A stretch of 64,000 nt of DNA from Caldisericia bacterium (GTDB lineage: Bacteria; Caldisericota; Caldisericia; B22-G15): assembly GCA_030018355.1 (NCBI GenBank), contig JASEFN010000002.1, positions 172,699 to 236,698 of the forward strand, written 5' to 3'. Positions 1 to 7,512 of the stretch are shown here, in pieces (within the stretch, counting starts at the first letter, position 1; each line of letters begins with the position of its first letter). The notes beneath the pieces are model-generated. The model searched no databases. It was not told where the DNA came from and saw nothing but the letters and a program-made list of their open reading frames with translations. The position numbers and the translations under genes were made by a program.

Positions 1-131
1 AAAAGAGGTTTTGTTCTTTTTCTTATTGCTTTTATAATATAATAAAAGAAAATTATAAGGATTAAGATAATTATTGAAAAAATTATATAGGTAAAAATAT
101 TTAACCTTGGATAAAATATCAATTCATTCAT
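1..131 (-). CDS. Membrane protein, N-terminal part only
   Basis: The first 43 or so residues of a protein that runs off the left edge. It begins MNELIFYPRLNIF, then has one long hydrophobic helix rich in I, L and F (about residues 13-33) followed by a basic patch (KAIRKRTK). The ATG overlaps the stop codon of the PH-domain gene in an ATGA junction, and a GGAGGAAG ribosome site lies inside the end of that gene, so it is the last visible gene of the same minus-strand operon. Too little is present to assign a family. Confidence 0.7.
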   Translation of the reverse strand, partial: MNELIFYPRLNIFTYIIFSIIILILIIFFYYIIKAIRKRTKPL

Positions 132-670
132 TTCACTTCCTCCTTAATTTCTTTAACTCTTCTCTCAAGTTCTTTTACAAATTCTTCTTCATTTTGTGGA
201 GTTAAACCATATTTTCTTTTTTTAGTATATACCAATAAAATTTTACTACCCATTGATGTTGCAAACATTCTTACTTTTCCTTCATTTGCAAAGTAACAAT
301 TAAATAAAGCAATTCCAGGCATTCTTAAACTTGAAAGAGGATTGAATTCAAGGTCTTTGTTCTCCCAAGAAACAATATCTTTATAAAAAATTTTATCTTT
401 AAAAGGTCCATATATTAAAAGAAGGTGATTATCTTTAAATTCATATCTTAAAGTATGATATGTTAAAATCAATATTAAAAAAAGTATTGAAAAGGAAATC
501 ATAATAATTAGTATTATTAATAATATTATTGTTATATGAAGTTCAGTTGCGATAATACCATAATCTTTAATTAACATTATTGATGCTATAAAAAAAGTAA
601 GAAATACTATTAATAATGAAATATATGCATAAAATTTATATCTTGCTTTAAAAATTTTATTATTTTTCAT
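128..670 (-). CDS. PH-domain-like membrane protein
   Basis: About 180 residues. Two hydrophobic segments lie near residues 15-35 and 45-70. They are followed by a soluble part with the pattern of bacterial PH-like domains: Y-F-KDNHLLLIYGPFKDKIFYKDI, then NPLSSLRMPGIALF. This is a family pattern, not a known activity. The ATG at 670 is preferred to the one at 676 because AAGGAG lies seven bases before it, inside the end of the upstream mini-gene. It belongs to the operon with the SdpI-like proteins. In other bacteria PH-domain and SdpI/DUF1648 proteins are often neighbours, and some take part in peptide-antibiotic immunity or envelope stress. That role is only suggested here. Confidence 0.65.
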   Translation of the reverse strand: MKNNKIFKARYKFYAYISLLIVFLTFFIASIMLIKDYGIIATELHITIILLIILIIMISFSILFLILILTYHTLRYEFKDNHLLLIYGPFKDKIFYKDIVSWENKDLEFNPLSSLRMPGIALFNCYFANEGKVRMFATSMGSKILLVYTKKRKYGLTPQNEEEFVKELERRVKEIKEEVK

Positions 671-830
671 GCTCAATCTCCTTATTTAAAATTATTTTTC
701 TAATTTTTTTATTTGATGCAAGAGTTGGCACAACTAATAACAATGCTGCATAAAAAACTGCAACTGCAATGACATCAACAAGCACATATCCCCATGCTAA
801 AAACCATGTTTCAGTTTTATACTTTAACAA
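660..830 (-). CDS. Small hydrophobic protein, start uncertain
   Basis: An open frame of about 56 codons between the SdpI-like gene and the PH-domain gene. The product has a polar start (KYKTETW), one long hydrophobic stretch rich in V, A and L (GYVLVDVIAVAVFYAALLLV), then a basic and polar tail (SNKKIRK...NKEIEHEK). No ATG or clear ribosome site precedes it. The nearest candidate is a TTG at 830-828, which overlaps the upstream stop codon and would give translational coupling; a GTG at 875 is possible but lies deep inside the upstream gene. The end overlaps the next gene and carries its ribosome site, which supports it being translated. No family recognised. It may be a small membrane peptide comparable to the one at 1544-1762. 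Confidence 0.45.
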   Translation of the reverse strand: MLKYKTETWFLAWGYVLVDVIAVAVFYAALLLVVPTLASNKKIRKIILNKEIEHEK

Positions 831-1522
831 AATAAGTGAATAAAATAAGTAAATAAAATAGATACTATAATCCACCCTAAAATAATTATTAAATAAATTG
901 GGATATATTTTAGAACAATTTTTGTTTTTTGAATATCATCCTTCTTTAAAACTTTAAGAAACAAGGTTGTGAATATTATACCAATTATAATAAAACCAAT
1001 TCCTGAAAAAGTATTTGCTAATTTCCAAACTCTTTGGTCTTCAAATGTTTTTGCAATCCTTATACCAAATAAAAAATTTTGAGGAATAAATGGTGTAATT
1101 AGTCCGGTTATTATTAAAATGATAGAAAAGATTATTAAAATATAAATTAAACTATTCTTAATAATAAATTGCTCCTTTTCTTTTTTATTTTCTATTGAAT
1201 TTCTTTTAGCATAAATATGAGCATAGATACTAGAAATAATTGTAATTAATACTAACGCAAATAGAAATATGTACACAAGATTGTTTAATAATAAATAATT
1301 TTTATATAAATAGGCAAGAATATTGATAATTGATAGTATTGCTCCAGCAATTATTAAAAGAATACCTGCAAATTTATTAGATTTTATCCAAACTTTTTCA
1401 TTTGATAATGTATCAGTAGTTCTTAAACCTATGATATAGTTAGGTTTTTTAATAAACAACATTGCAATTCCACCAAATATTAATATTAAATTTAAAATTA
1501 AATTACCAATTAAATATTTCAT
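824..1522 (-). CDS. SdpI-family (immunity-like) membrane protein, two repeats
   Basis: A 232-residue polytopic membrane protein made of two similar halves. Each half carries the SdpI signature: IGLRTTDTLSNEKVW near residue 30 and GIRIAKTFEDQRVW near residue 153, each followed by a conserved N-x-x-x-G and a hydrophobic helix. About six membrane segments. In Bacillus subtilis SdpI protects cells from the toxin SdpC and also signals through SdpR; other relatives have no known role. The start has a good AGGAGG seven bases upstream. A broken paralogue lies upstream at 1789-2480 and a 72-residue peptide gene lies between them, so an immunity function toward a peptide is plausible but unproven. Confidence 0.75.
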   Translation of the reverse strand: MKYLIGNLILNLILIFGGIAMLFIKKPNYIIGLRTTDTLSNEKVWIKSNKFAGILLIIAGAILSIINILAYLYKNYLLLNNLVYIFLFALVLITIISSIYAHIYAKRNSIENKKEKEQFIIKNSLIYILIIFSIILIITGLITPFIPQNFLFGIRIAKTFEDQRVWKLANTFSGIGFIIIGIIFTTLFLKVLKKDDIQKTKIVLKYIPIYLIIILGWIIVSILFTYFIHLFC

Positions 1523-1543
1523 TTTAATTCCTCCTAATTATTT

Positions 1544-1762
1544 TTAAATATTAACATCATAATTATAATTTGATGTTGCTGAAGAATTATAATCAACAAA
1601 AGGTGTGTATACAGCACCAACAATAGCAATTGCACCTGCTGCAACATATAAAGCAGCTAAAAGAAATACAGCTAAAATTGCTATAGGTACAACTGTTTGT
1701 GGCTCTATATGATTTGCTAGTCCTCCTGCCACCTCAATTGTTGGAGATTCATAATTTTGCAT
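1544..1762 (-). CDS. 72-aa peptide with YxxPxIxxxGG leader motif, putative RiPP or bacteriocin precursor
   Basis: A small protein between two SdpI-like genes. It begins MQNYESPTIEVAGG, matching the Y-x-x-P-x-(L/I)-x-x-x-G pattern of leaders bound by RiPP recognition elements, such as lasso peptide leaders, and ending in a Gly-Gly that could be a cleavage site. The rest (about 58 residues) has an acidic/polar piece (NHIEPQT), a long A/V/I/L-rich hydrophobic segment, and a Tyr/Asn-rich tail (NYNYDVNI). There are no cysteines. The ribosome site is weak (AGAG, nine bases upstream). No modification enzyme is present in the window. It could instead be a plain small membrane protein. The assignment rests on the motif and the SdpI-like neighbours. 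Confidence 0.6.
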   Translation of the reverse strand: MQNYESPTIEVAGGLANHIEPQTVVPIAILAVFLLAALYVAAGAIAIVGAVYTPFVDYNSSATSNYNYDVNI

Positions 1763-1788
1763 TTTTTATCTCTTTTCTTTGTTCTTTT

Positions 1789-2480
1789 CTAAATAAAATA
1801 TGCAAGCAATACAGAGATTATAGTCCACCCAATAATTAGTAAGATAAAAATTGTTGCAAATTTTACAAAGAGTTTAGTTCTTTCACCTTCTTCTTTTTTT
1901 ACAATATTGAAAAATAGAAGAGTAAATATTAATCCAATTATTATTAAACCTATACCAGAAATTGTATTAACTTTTTTCCAGATAGCAGGATCTGAAAATG
2001 TTTTACTAATTCTTATACCAATATAAGAGTTAGGTAGAATAAAAGGAGATATTAATCCAATAATTATAAGAGTGATTGTAAAAATACACATTATATAAAC
2101 AAAAGTTTTTGTGATAATAATTGGCTTAATTTGAATCTCTTTCTCCTTTTTACGTTTAAGATTTTCACTATAGATAATTCCAAAAACAGCAATTCCTAAA
2201 ACTATAATAATTAATGTTATAGAAAATAAAATGTTAAACCAAATTTTCCAATAAAAAAATATGAGATAAAAGTTAAAATAAATAAGATTGCTCCAGAAAC
2301 AACAATTAATAAACCTGTAACTTTATTAGACCTTTCCCAGATTTCAGGGTCAGAAAGAGTTGTAGAAGTTCTTAATTCAATATATAGATTTCTTTTTACA
2401 TATTGCATTACAATTCCACCCATGATCAAAATAATAGGAAGGATCATATAAATAATATAAGGAAATTTTAAAATTTCTAT
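1789..2480 (-). pseudogene. SdpI-family membrane protein, frameshifted paralogue
   Basis: Two open frames together reproduce the 232-residue SdpI-like protein at 824-1522. The N-terminal half has LYIELRTSTTLSDPEIW and the C-terminal half has YIGIRISKTFSDPAIW. The frames change at a run of seven A (seven T in the coding sense) at 2253-2259; one more T would join them into a 230-residue protein. Upstream of the first ATG (2447) the frame stays open back to an ATA at 2480, nine bases after a GGAGG, and starting there restores the length of the paralogue. It may be a true pseudogene, a phase-variable or slippage-translated gene, or a sequencing error in a homopolymer. Confidence 0.7.
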
Positions 2481-2482
2481 TT

Positions 2483-2566
2483 TTATTCACCTCCTTTCTT
2501 TATTATATTATAATTTAAACTTTGTAAATTAGATTCACTTGGAATTTTAACCTCTAGCAAATCCAT
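2483..2566 (-). CDS. 27-residue leader peptide or mini-protein
   Basis: A short frame beginning MDLLEVKIPSESNLQ and ending KKGGE, directly after a strong ribosome site (AAGGAGG) and a promoter. It is the first frame of the SdpI/peptide operon. Its last codons contain the GGAGG that serves the next gene, so its translation would pass over that site. It is mostly hydrophilic with no membrane segment. It could be a leader peptide that couples translation, or a small peptide precursor. Too short for a family call. Confidence 0.5.
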   Translation of the reverse strand: MDLLEVKIPSESNLQSLNYNIIKKGGE

Positions 2567-2584
2567 TTTACCTCCTTTTTTATA

Positions 2585-2614
2585 ATTTTATTTTATTTTT
2601 TTTAATTTTGTCAA
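2585..2614 (-). promoter_or_regulatory. Sigma-70-type promoter of the SdpI/peptide operon
   Basis: On the minus strand TTGACA (2614-2609) and TAAAAT (2590-2585) are separated by 18 bases. The predicted start of transcription lies just before the AAGGAGG of the 27-residue frame. It is one of the best -35/-10 pairs in the window. Confidence 0.65.
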
Positions 2615-2716
2615 GAGGGTTAAATAAATGGAGTTAGATACAAGTATGTTAATTTGTTTTAAGTAAATTAAATTTTCTATTGAAAAAATTTTGAAAATTT
2701 ATTATTCTTAAAATCA

Positions 2717-4240
2717 ATGTATGCTAAAGTTAAAAGTTTAACTAATATTGGCCTTAAGGTTTATGAAATACTTGTTGAGGTTGATATATCATCTGGTCTT
2801 CCATCTTTTACAATTGTAGGTCTTCCTGATGCTTCAATTCAAGAGGCAAAAGAAAGGGTAAGGGCTGCAATTAAAAATTCTTTTTTTGAATTTCCAACAA
2901 AAAGAATAACTGTTAATCTTGCTCCAGGAGAAATAAAAAAAGAAGGTACTCTTTTTGATTTACCTATTGCTATTGGGATTCTTGTTGCTTCAGGTCAAAT
3001 TAATCAAGAGGAAGTTCAAAAATATTATTTTGTTGGTGAATTAACCCTTGAAGGTGAACTTGGAAAAATAAATGGAGGTTTATCTTTATCTCTTTTTTTA
3101 AAAGAAAGGGAAGAACCTCTTATAATTCCTCAAAAAAATTTATCTGAATGTGCTCTATCAAAAGAGACAAAACTTCTTCCTTTTAAAAATTTAAATGAAG
3201 TAGTTCTTTTTCTAAGAGGAGAGTTAAAGAAAGAAATTTATACAAATTTAAATATAGACTTTCGTGAGGAAAATTTTGATATAGATTTTTCTGATGTGAA
3301 AGGTCAAGCATTTATTAAAAGAGCAATGGAAATTTCTGCAGCAGGAAAACACCATCTTATTATGGTTGGAACACCTGGCTCTGGTAAAACAATGCTTTCT
3401 CAAAGAATGATAACAATTATGCCAGAACTCTCTTTTGAAGAAGCAGTTGAAATCACTGAAATTTATTCAATTGCAGGACTTCTTAAAGAAGATGAGGAAA
3501 TAATAAAAAGAAGGCCTTTTAGAGCACCACATCATACAATTTCATATGCTGGTCTTGTTGGTGGTGGAACAAATCCAAAACCAGGAGAAATTAGTTTAGC
3601 ACATAAAGGAATCCTTTTTCTTGATGAACTTCCAGAATTTAGAAGAGATGTTCTTGAGGTTTTAAGGCAACCTATTGAAGATGGGTATATTACAATATCA
3701 AGAGTTAAAACTACATTAACTTATCCATCAGATTTTTTACTTATTGCAGCAATGAATCCTTGTCCTTGTGGATATTTTGGAGATAGTGAAAAAAATTGTA
3801 CTTGTTCTTTAAATGAAATAAAGAAATATAGAGGAAAAATTTCTGGACCTCTATGGGATAGATTTGATATAAAATTAAAAGTTCCCAGAGTAAAAGAGAG
3901 TGAAGTTTTTAGTAAAGATATTGGAGAAAGTTCAAAAGTTATAAGAGAAAGAGTAAAAAGAGCGTGGGAGATTCAAAAAGAAAGGTTCAAAAAAGAAAAG
4001 ATAAAATTTAATGGAAAACTTACACCAATGTTAATTAAAAAGTATATTCCTATAACAGAAGAAGGAGAGAATACATTAAAAAATGCTATGAGAACTTTAA
4101 ATTTAACATTAAGAAGTTTTCACAAAATTATAAAACTTGCAAGAACAATTGCTGATTTAGAAGGAGTAGAAAAGGTAAATACATCACACCTTCTTGAAGC
4201 AATAAGTTATCAAAGATATGGGTTGATGGATGAGATTTAA
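2717..4240 (+). CDS. comM: ComM/YifB family Mg-chelatase-like AAA+ ATPase
   Basis: A 507-residue AAA+ protein of the ComM/YifB family, which in naturally competent bacteria is a helicase that extends branch migration during integration of transforming DNA. The N-terminal ChlI domain (residues 1-120, with GLPDASIQEAKERV) is followed by a Walker A at about 218-225 (GTPGSGKT), a Walker B (GILFLDELPEF), a four-Cys zinc-binding cluster (NPCPCGYFG...CTC) and the C-terminal Mg-chelatase domain. Full length for the family. The next gene overlaps it by 11 bases. ComEA, ComEC and PilB/T/C elsewhere in the window support a competence role. Confidence 0.92.
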   Translation: MYAKVKSLTNIGLKVYEILVEVDISSGLPSFTIVGLPDASIQEAKERVRAAIKNSFFEFPTKRITVNLAPGEIKKEGTLFDLPIAIGILVASGQINQEEVQKYYFVGELTLEGELGKINGGLSLSLFLKEREEPLIIPQKNLSECALSKETKLLPFKNLNEVVLFLRGELKKEIYTNLNIDFREENFDIDFSDVKGQAFIKRAMEISAAGKHHLIMVGTPGSGKTMLSQRMITIMPELSFEEAVEITEIYSIAGLLKEDEEIIKRRPFRAPHHTISYAGLVGGGTNPKPGEISLAHKGILFLDELPEFRRDVLEVLRQPIEDGYITISRVKTTLTYPSDFLLIAAMNPCPCGYFGDSEKNCTCSLNEIKKYRGKISGPLWDRFDIKLKVPRVKESEVFSKDIGESSKVIRERVKRAWEIQKERFKKEKIKFNGKLTPMLIKKYIPITEEGENTLKNAMRTLNLTLRSFHKIIKLARTIADLEGVEKVNTSHLLEAISYQRYGLMDEI

Positions 4241-4889
4241 ATTGAAATTAATTTTAAAAATCATAACTCTGTTTTTAATTCCTTTAATTTATGAATACAT
4301 AGGAATAAACTATGGTGGACCAATTGGAATAAGGTATTATTATAATCCTTCATTTAAACCACAAATTTTTGGTTTACCAATTTTAGTTTGGCTCTTTTGG
4401 GCAATTTTTATAATAACCTCTTATAATTTATCAAATTCAATGTTGATAAACATTTTCAATAAAGATTATAATCTTTTTTTAAAAGATGGATTAAATTTTA
4501 TATTAATTTCTCTTTTTGATGGATTTATAGTGACAATTTTTGATTTATTTATTGATCCTATTGCTGTTAAATTTGGATTATGGAGATGGGAAAATTTTAA
4601 ATTTTCCTATTTTGGTGTACCAATTGGAAATTTTATTGGATGGTTTATAATTGCAGTGTCGACAACATTTATTTTGAGAATTATTGACTATTTTATTCCC
4701 TCAAAATTGAATTTAAAATTATTGAGATTTACACCATTTATATATCTCTCTTTTATATTTATTTTATTTTTATCTTCAACAATATTATTTGATTTAGAGT
4801 TATCTTTGATGTGTTTATTAATTTCTTCACCAGTTAATTTATTATCAATCTATTTAATTAAAATGAATTTATCCAAAAAGTATTTATAA
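4230..4889 (+). CDS. CruF-like (carotenoid biosynthesis family) membrane protein
   Basis: A 219-residue protein with six or seven predicted membrane helices. The segment DLFIDPIAVKFGLWRW followed by YFGVPIGNFIGW is the hallmark of the family that contains bisanhydrobacterioruberin hydratase CruF (PF04240, often named 'carotenoid biosynthesis protein'). CruF hydrates C50 carotenoid ends, but many family members occur where no carotenoid pathway is known, and no other carotenoid gene is in the window. The start overlaps the comM end, suggesting co-transcription. The substrate is unknown. Confidence 0.65.
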   Translation: MRFKLKLILKIITLFLIPLIYEYIGINYGGPIGIRYYYNPSFKPQIFGLPILVWLFWAIFIITSYNLSNSMLINIFNKDYNLFLKDGLNFILISLFDGFIVTIFDLFIDPIAVKFGLWRWENFKFSYFGVPIGNFIGWFIIAVSTTFILRIIDYFIPSKLNLKLLRFTPFIYLSFIFILFLSSTILFDLELSLMCLLISSPVNLLSIYLIKMNLSKKYL

Positions 4890-4955
4890 AAATTCTCAAA
4901 CTGACTCTCTGTTGCAAAATGTATTTCAAAAGGATTTATGAACTCTATTTTTTGT

Positions 4956-5286
4956 TTAATTCAATAAAAATTTATCTTTTAATTTCTTTTTTAAAACATC
5001 ATTTGAAACAATTAATATATCAATATCTTGAGGATTTTTATTTTTTAAAATTGATCCAAAGATTATAATTTTTGAGTTCTTAAAAACTTTTTTAGATTTT
5101 AAATAGAGATTTCAAAGAGTATGTTGATGGATAAGTTTTAATTTTAAGGAAGATCGTGTATTTTAAAAAAAGTTGAAGTGCTTGCTCTAAATCAAATGCA
5201 GCAAAATCATACATTTCATTATTTATGTGATATTCTGAATTTTTCAAAAATTCGTCTCATCTTTTCTTTAAATATTCAATTTCCAT
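4956..5286 (-). pseudogene. Degenerate HEPN-MNT toxin-antitoxin remnant
   Basis: On the minus strand a start at 5286 reads MEIEYLKKR, an in-frame TGA at codon 10, then DEFLKNSEYHINNEMYDFAA and LEQALQLFLKY, ending at 5092. This is the pattern of HEPN-domain proteins, including the ...YPSTYSLKSL region. Directly after, in another frame, comes IIIFGSILKNKNPQDIDILI, the GS-x-DID core of an MNT-type nucleotidyltransferase, ending at 4956. The HEPN C-terminus and the rest of the MNT domain are missing. It is thus the remains of a HEPN/MNT pair, common in thermophiles, fused by deletion and broken by a stop. A TGA read as tryptophan is unlikely because no other gene here needs it. Confidence 0.75.
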
Positions 5287-5315
5287 GATTTAATTTTACG
5301 TTAAGTTTTAATTAA

Positions 5316-5348
5316 AATAAAAAAAGCCCTCCCAAAAATGGGAGGGCT
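5316..5348 (-). terminator. Rho-independent terminator of the carbamoyltransferase operon
   Basis: On the minus strand AGCCCTCCC and GGGAGGGCT form a perfect 9-bp stem (5325-5348) around a six-base loop, followed by a run of seven T. It lies about 20 bases after the last gene of the operon and is the only textbook intrinsic terminator I see in the window. Confidence 0.9.
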
Positions 5349-5368
5349 AAAGTTATTTTCAAGATTCT

Positions 5369-6385
5369 TTACAGATCACCCATTGTTAGGGCCATTACAG
5401 CTTTTTGAACATGGAGTCTATTTTCTGCAATATCATATATAATAGATCTTGGAGAACTTGCTACTTCATCTTCTACCTCATTTCCTCTATCAACTGGCAT
5501 TGGATGAATAAAGTAAGCATCATTTGTAAGTTTCATAAGTTCCTTTGTCAAGATCCAATCTTTGAATTGACCTGCCATCTCAATTTCTTTTTCTTTTCCC
5601 CATTCATATCTTTTTGGACTCATCCAATTTCTTGAATAAACAACATCTGCATTTTCTAACGCTTTTCTTAAATCATTTAGAGTCCCAGAGATAATTTCAA
5701 AACTTCCATTTGATTTTCTTGCATTATCTTTTACCATTTCCATAACTTCTGGATCAAGATCATATCCAGGAGGATAAACTAGTTTTATATCCATTCCAAA
5801 CATAGAGGAAATGAGAAGATTTGCGTGAACTGAAGACCAACTCCTCACCATTGTTGAATATCCCCACATCATAACGAGTTTTTTCTTTTTTACACAACGC
5901 ATGTGTTCAAGCATTCCCATCATATCAGCAAGTGCTTGACAAGGATGACATTTGTCATGTGCCATTGAAATGACAGGTATATCTGCATATTTTGCATATT
6001 CTCTCAAAATGTAATCTCCATCTCCGTATTTTTCTATTGCATCTTCAAGAATTCTAATTCCAATTCCGACTCCATAACGACTCATTACTTTTGCTGCATC
6101 TTCTATTGTTTCACCTGCTTTACCCTTTTCTCTTAACCTCATTGTTTTTGGTTCAAGAAATTGAGCATGACCTCCAAGTTCGGTTGCAGCTGTTTCAAAA
6201 GATTGTCTTGTTCTTACACTTGGATTGTAAAACATCATAAAGAAAGTTTTATTTTTAAGTGCTTCTCTATAAGAATTTGTGTATCTTGCTCTCTTCATCT
6301 CTCTTGCCACTTCAAGAGTTTCTTCAATCTCTTGAAGTGACCACTCTTGAATTGTAATTAAATCTCTCCCATGTAGTCTATGCAT
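5369..6385 (-). CDS. Knotted-type carbamoyltransferase, first paralogue
   Basis: A 338-residue aspartate/ornithine carbamoyltransferase-fold protein. The carbamoyl-phosphate loop reads FYNPSVRTRQSFE (about residues 52-64), the second motif is HPCQALADM, and the C-terminal substrate loop is HPMPVDRGNEVED, not the HCLPAHRG of ornithine carbamoyltransferase. The WGYSTMVRSW segment lies where knotted enzymes (YgeW, acetyl- and succinyl-ornithine carbamoyltransferases) carry their knot. The natural substrate of YgeW itself is not settled, so the acceptor here is unknown. Last gene of a four-gene operon with carbamate kinase; run in the phosphorolytic direction it would supply carbamoyl phosphate for ATP synthesis. 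Confidence 0.8.
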   Translation of the reverse strand: MHRLHGRDLITIQEWSLQEIEETLEVAREMKRARYTNSYREALKNKTFFMMFYNPSVRTRQSFETAATELGGHAQFLEPKTMRLREKGKAGETIEDAAKVMSRYGVGIGIRILEDAIEKYGDGDYILREYAKYADIPVISMAHDKCHPCQALADMMGMLEHMRCVKKKKLVMMWGYSTMVRSWSSVHANLLISSMFGMDIKLVYPPGYDLDPEVMEMVKDNARKSNGSFEIISGTLNDLRKALENADVVYSRNWMSPKRYEWGKEKEIEMAGQFKDWILTKELMKLTNDAYFIHPMPVDRGNEVEDEVASSPRSIIYDIAENRLHVQKAVMALTMGDL

Positions 6386-6410
6386 ACCACACTCCCTCTA
6401 TTTATAAAAA

Positions 6411-7496
6411 TTACTCTCTTACTATAGTTGTGCCTGCTTTTCCTTCAAGTGTCTCAAGATATTTTTCTGTTAGAGATATATACGCAATTTTACCTCCACC
6501 TTCGAGGAATTTAATTATTGCTAAAATTTTTGGACCCATACTTCCAGGTGGGAAGTGACCTTCAGCATAAAATTTTTTTGCTTCTTCAAGAGTTAGTCTT
6601 CTTAAGTCAACCTGCTTTGGTGTTTGATAGTACAATTTCGCTCCATCTTCTCCTGTGAATATTGTAAATGTAACATCAATGTCTTCTCCTCTTGCTTTTG
6701 CTCTTTGGATTAACATTCTACCAAGAAGTGATGTTGCAAGATCTTTATCAATTACTGCTTCAACTCCATTATAAATTTTTGTTCCCTTTCCATTTTTATA
6801 TACAATATCATAATTACATTTAAATTCTCCTTTTTCATCTGGTTCAACCTCAACAACTGGAATTCCTCCGCCACCAACCGTAATTGGAATGAATCCTTTT
6901 TCTATTGCTGCTTCAACTGCCTCAATTTCAACAATATCTAGTGGTTCTGGAGATGGGACAACTTTTCTCCATATTTCATTTCCTTTATCATCTTTTTTAT
7001 AAAGTTTCATTACCCATCCATCTTTTTTCATTCTTTCTTCTGCCTCTTCTCTTGTATATGATGGTCCAATGTATTTTGTAGGATTCTGAAATGCTGGATC
7101 ATTTTTGTCAACAACAACTTGTGTTACAATTCCAACTATAGTTTTATTTATTCCATTTGCTCTTAATTCATTTCCTAAAATTTGTCCAATCATGTATCCC
7201 ATTGATCCTTGTGTGTCAGATCCACAAACATCAAGTGGAATTGGTGGTAAAATTGGTCTTGAATATTCTGACCTCAAGAAAACATTTCCAACTTGTGGAC
7301 CATTACCATGTGTTATTATGTAGATATCATCTGGAAATTGTTTCATAATTCTTGCAATGTGTTTGCATGTTTCAGATGTTCTTTTCCATTGCATCGCAAT
7401 GTCTGGAATAATTGGTTTACCATTCTTATCTGTTAAACCAACAGGTGAAACTTCATTTCCTCCAAAAGCAAATATTCTGATGTGCTTCTTTGCCAT
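6411..7496 (-). CDS. arcC: Carbamate kinase
   Basis: A 361-residue amino-acid-kinase-fold protein, about 50 residues longer than usual carbamate kinases. It would make ATP from carbamoyl phosphate and ADP, giving ammonia and CO2. Visible motifs are FGGNEVSP (usually GGNAL) at the N-terminus, THGNGPQVGN near residue 60, ITVGGGGIPVVE in the middle and VIDKDLATSLLG for nucleotide binding. The extra length falls in a central insertion (WVMKLYKKDDKGNE). Placed between a PLP enzyme and two carbamoyltransferases, it is the energy-yielding end of the operon's pathway. Confidence 0.88.
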   Translation of the reverse strand: MAKKHIRIFAFGGNEVSPVGLTDKNGKPIIPDIAMQWKRTSETCKHIARIMKQFPDDIYIITHGNGPQVGNVFLRSEYSRPILPPIPLDVCGSDTQGSMGYMIGQILGNELRANGINKTIVGIVTQVVVDKNDPAFQNPTKYIGPSYTREEAEERMKKDGWVMKLYKKDDKGNEIWRKVVPSPEPLDIVEIEAVEAAIEKGFIPITVGGGGIPVVEVEPDEKGEFKCNYDIVYKNGKGTKIYNGVEAVIDKDLATSLLGRMLIQRAKARGEDIDVTFTIFTGEDGAKLYYQTPKQVDLRRLTLEEAKKFYAEGHFPPGSMGPKILAIIKFLEGGGKIAYISLTEKYLETLEGKAGTTIVRE

Positions 7497-7512
7497 AGTT
7501 TTAAATCCTCCT

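Noticed and set aside
5222-5286. TGA read as tryptophan (alternative genetic code) in the HEPN frame
   Set aside because: All other genes use TGA as a stop and TGG for tryptophan, and the rest of this locus is also truncated.
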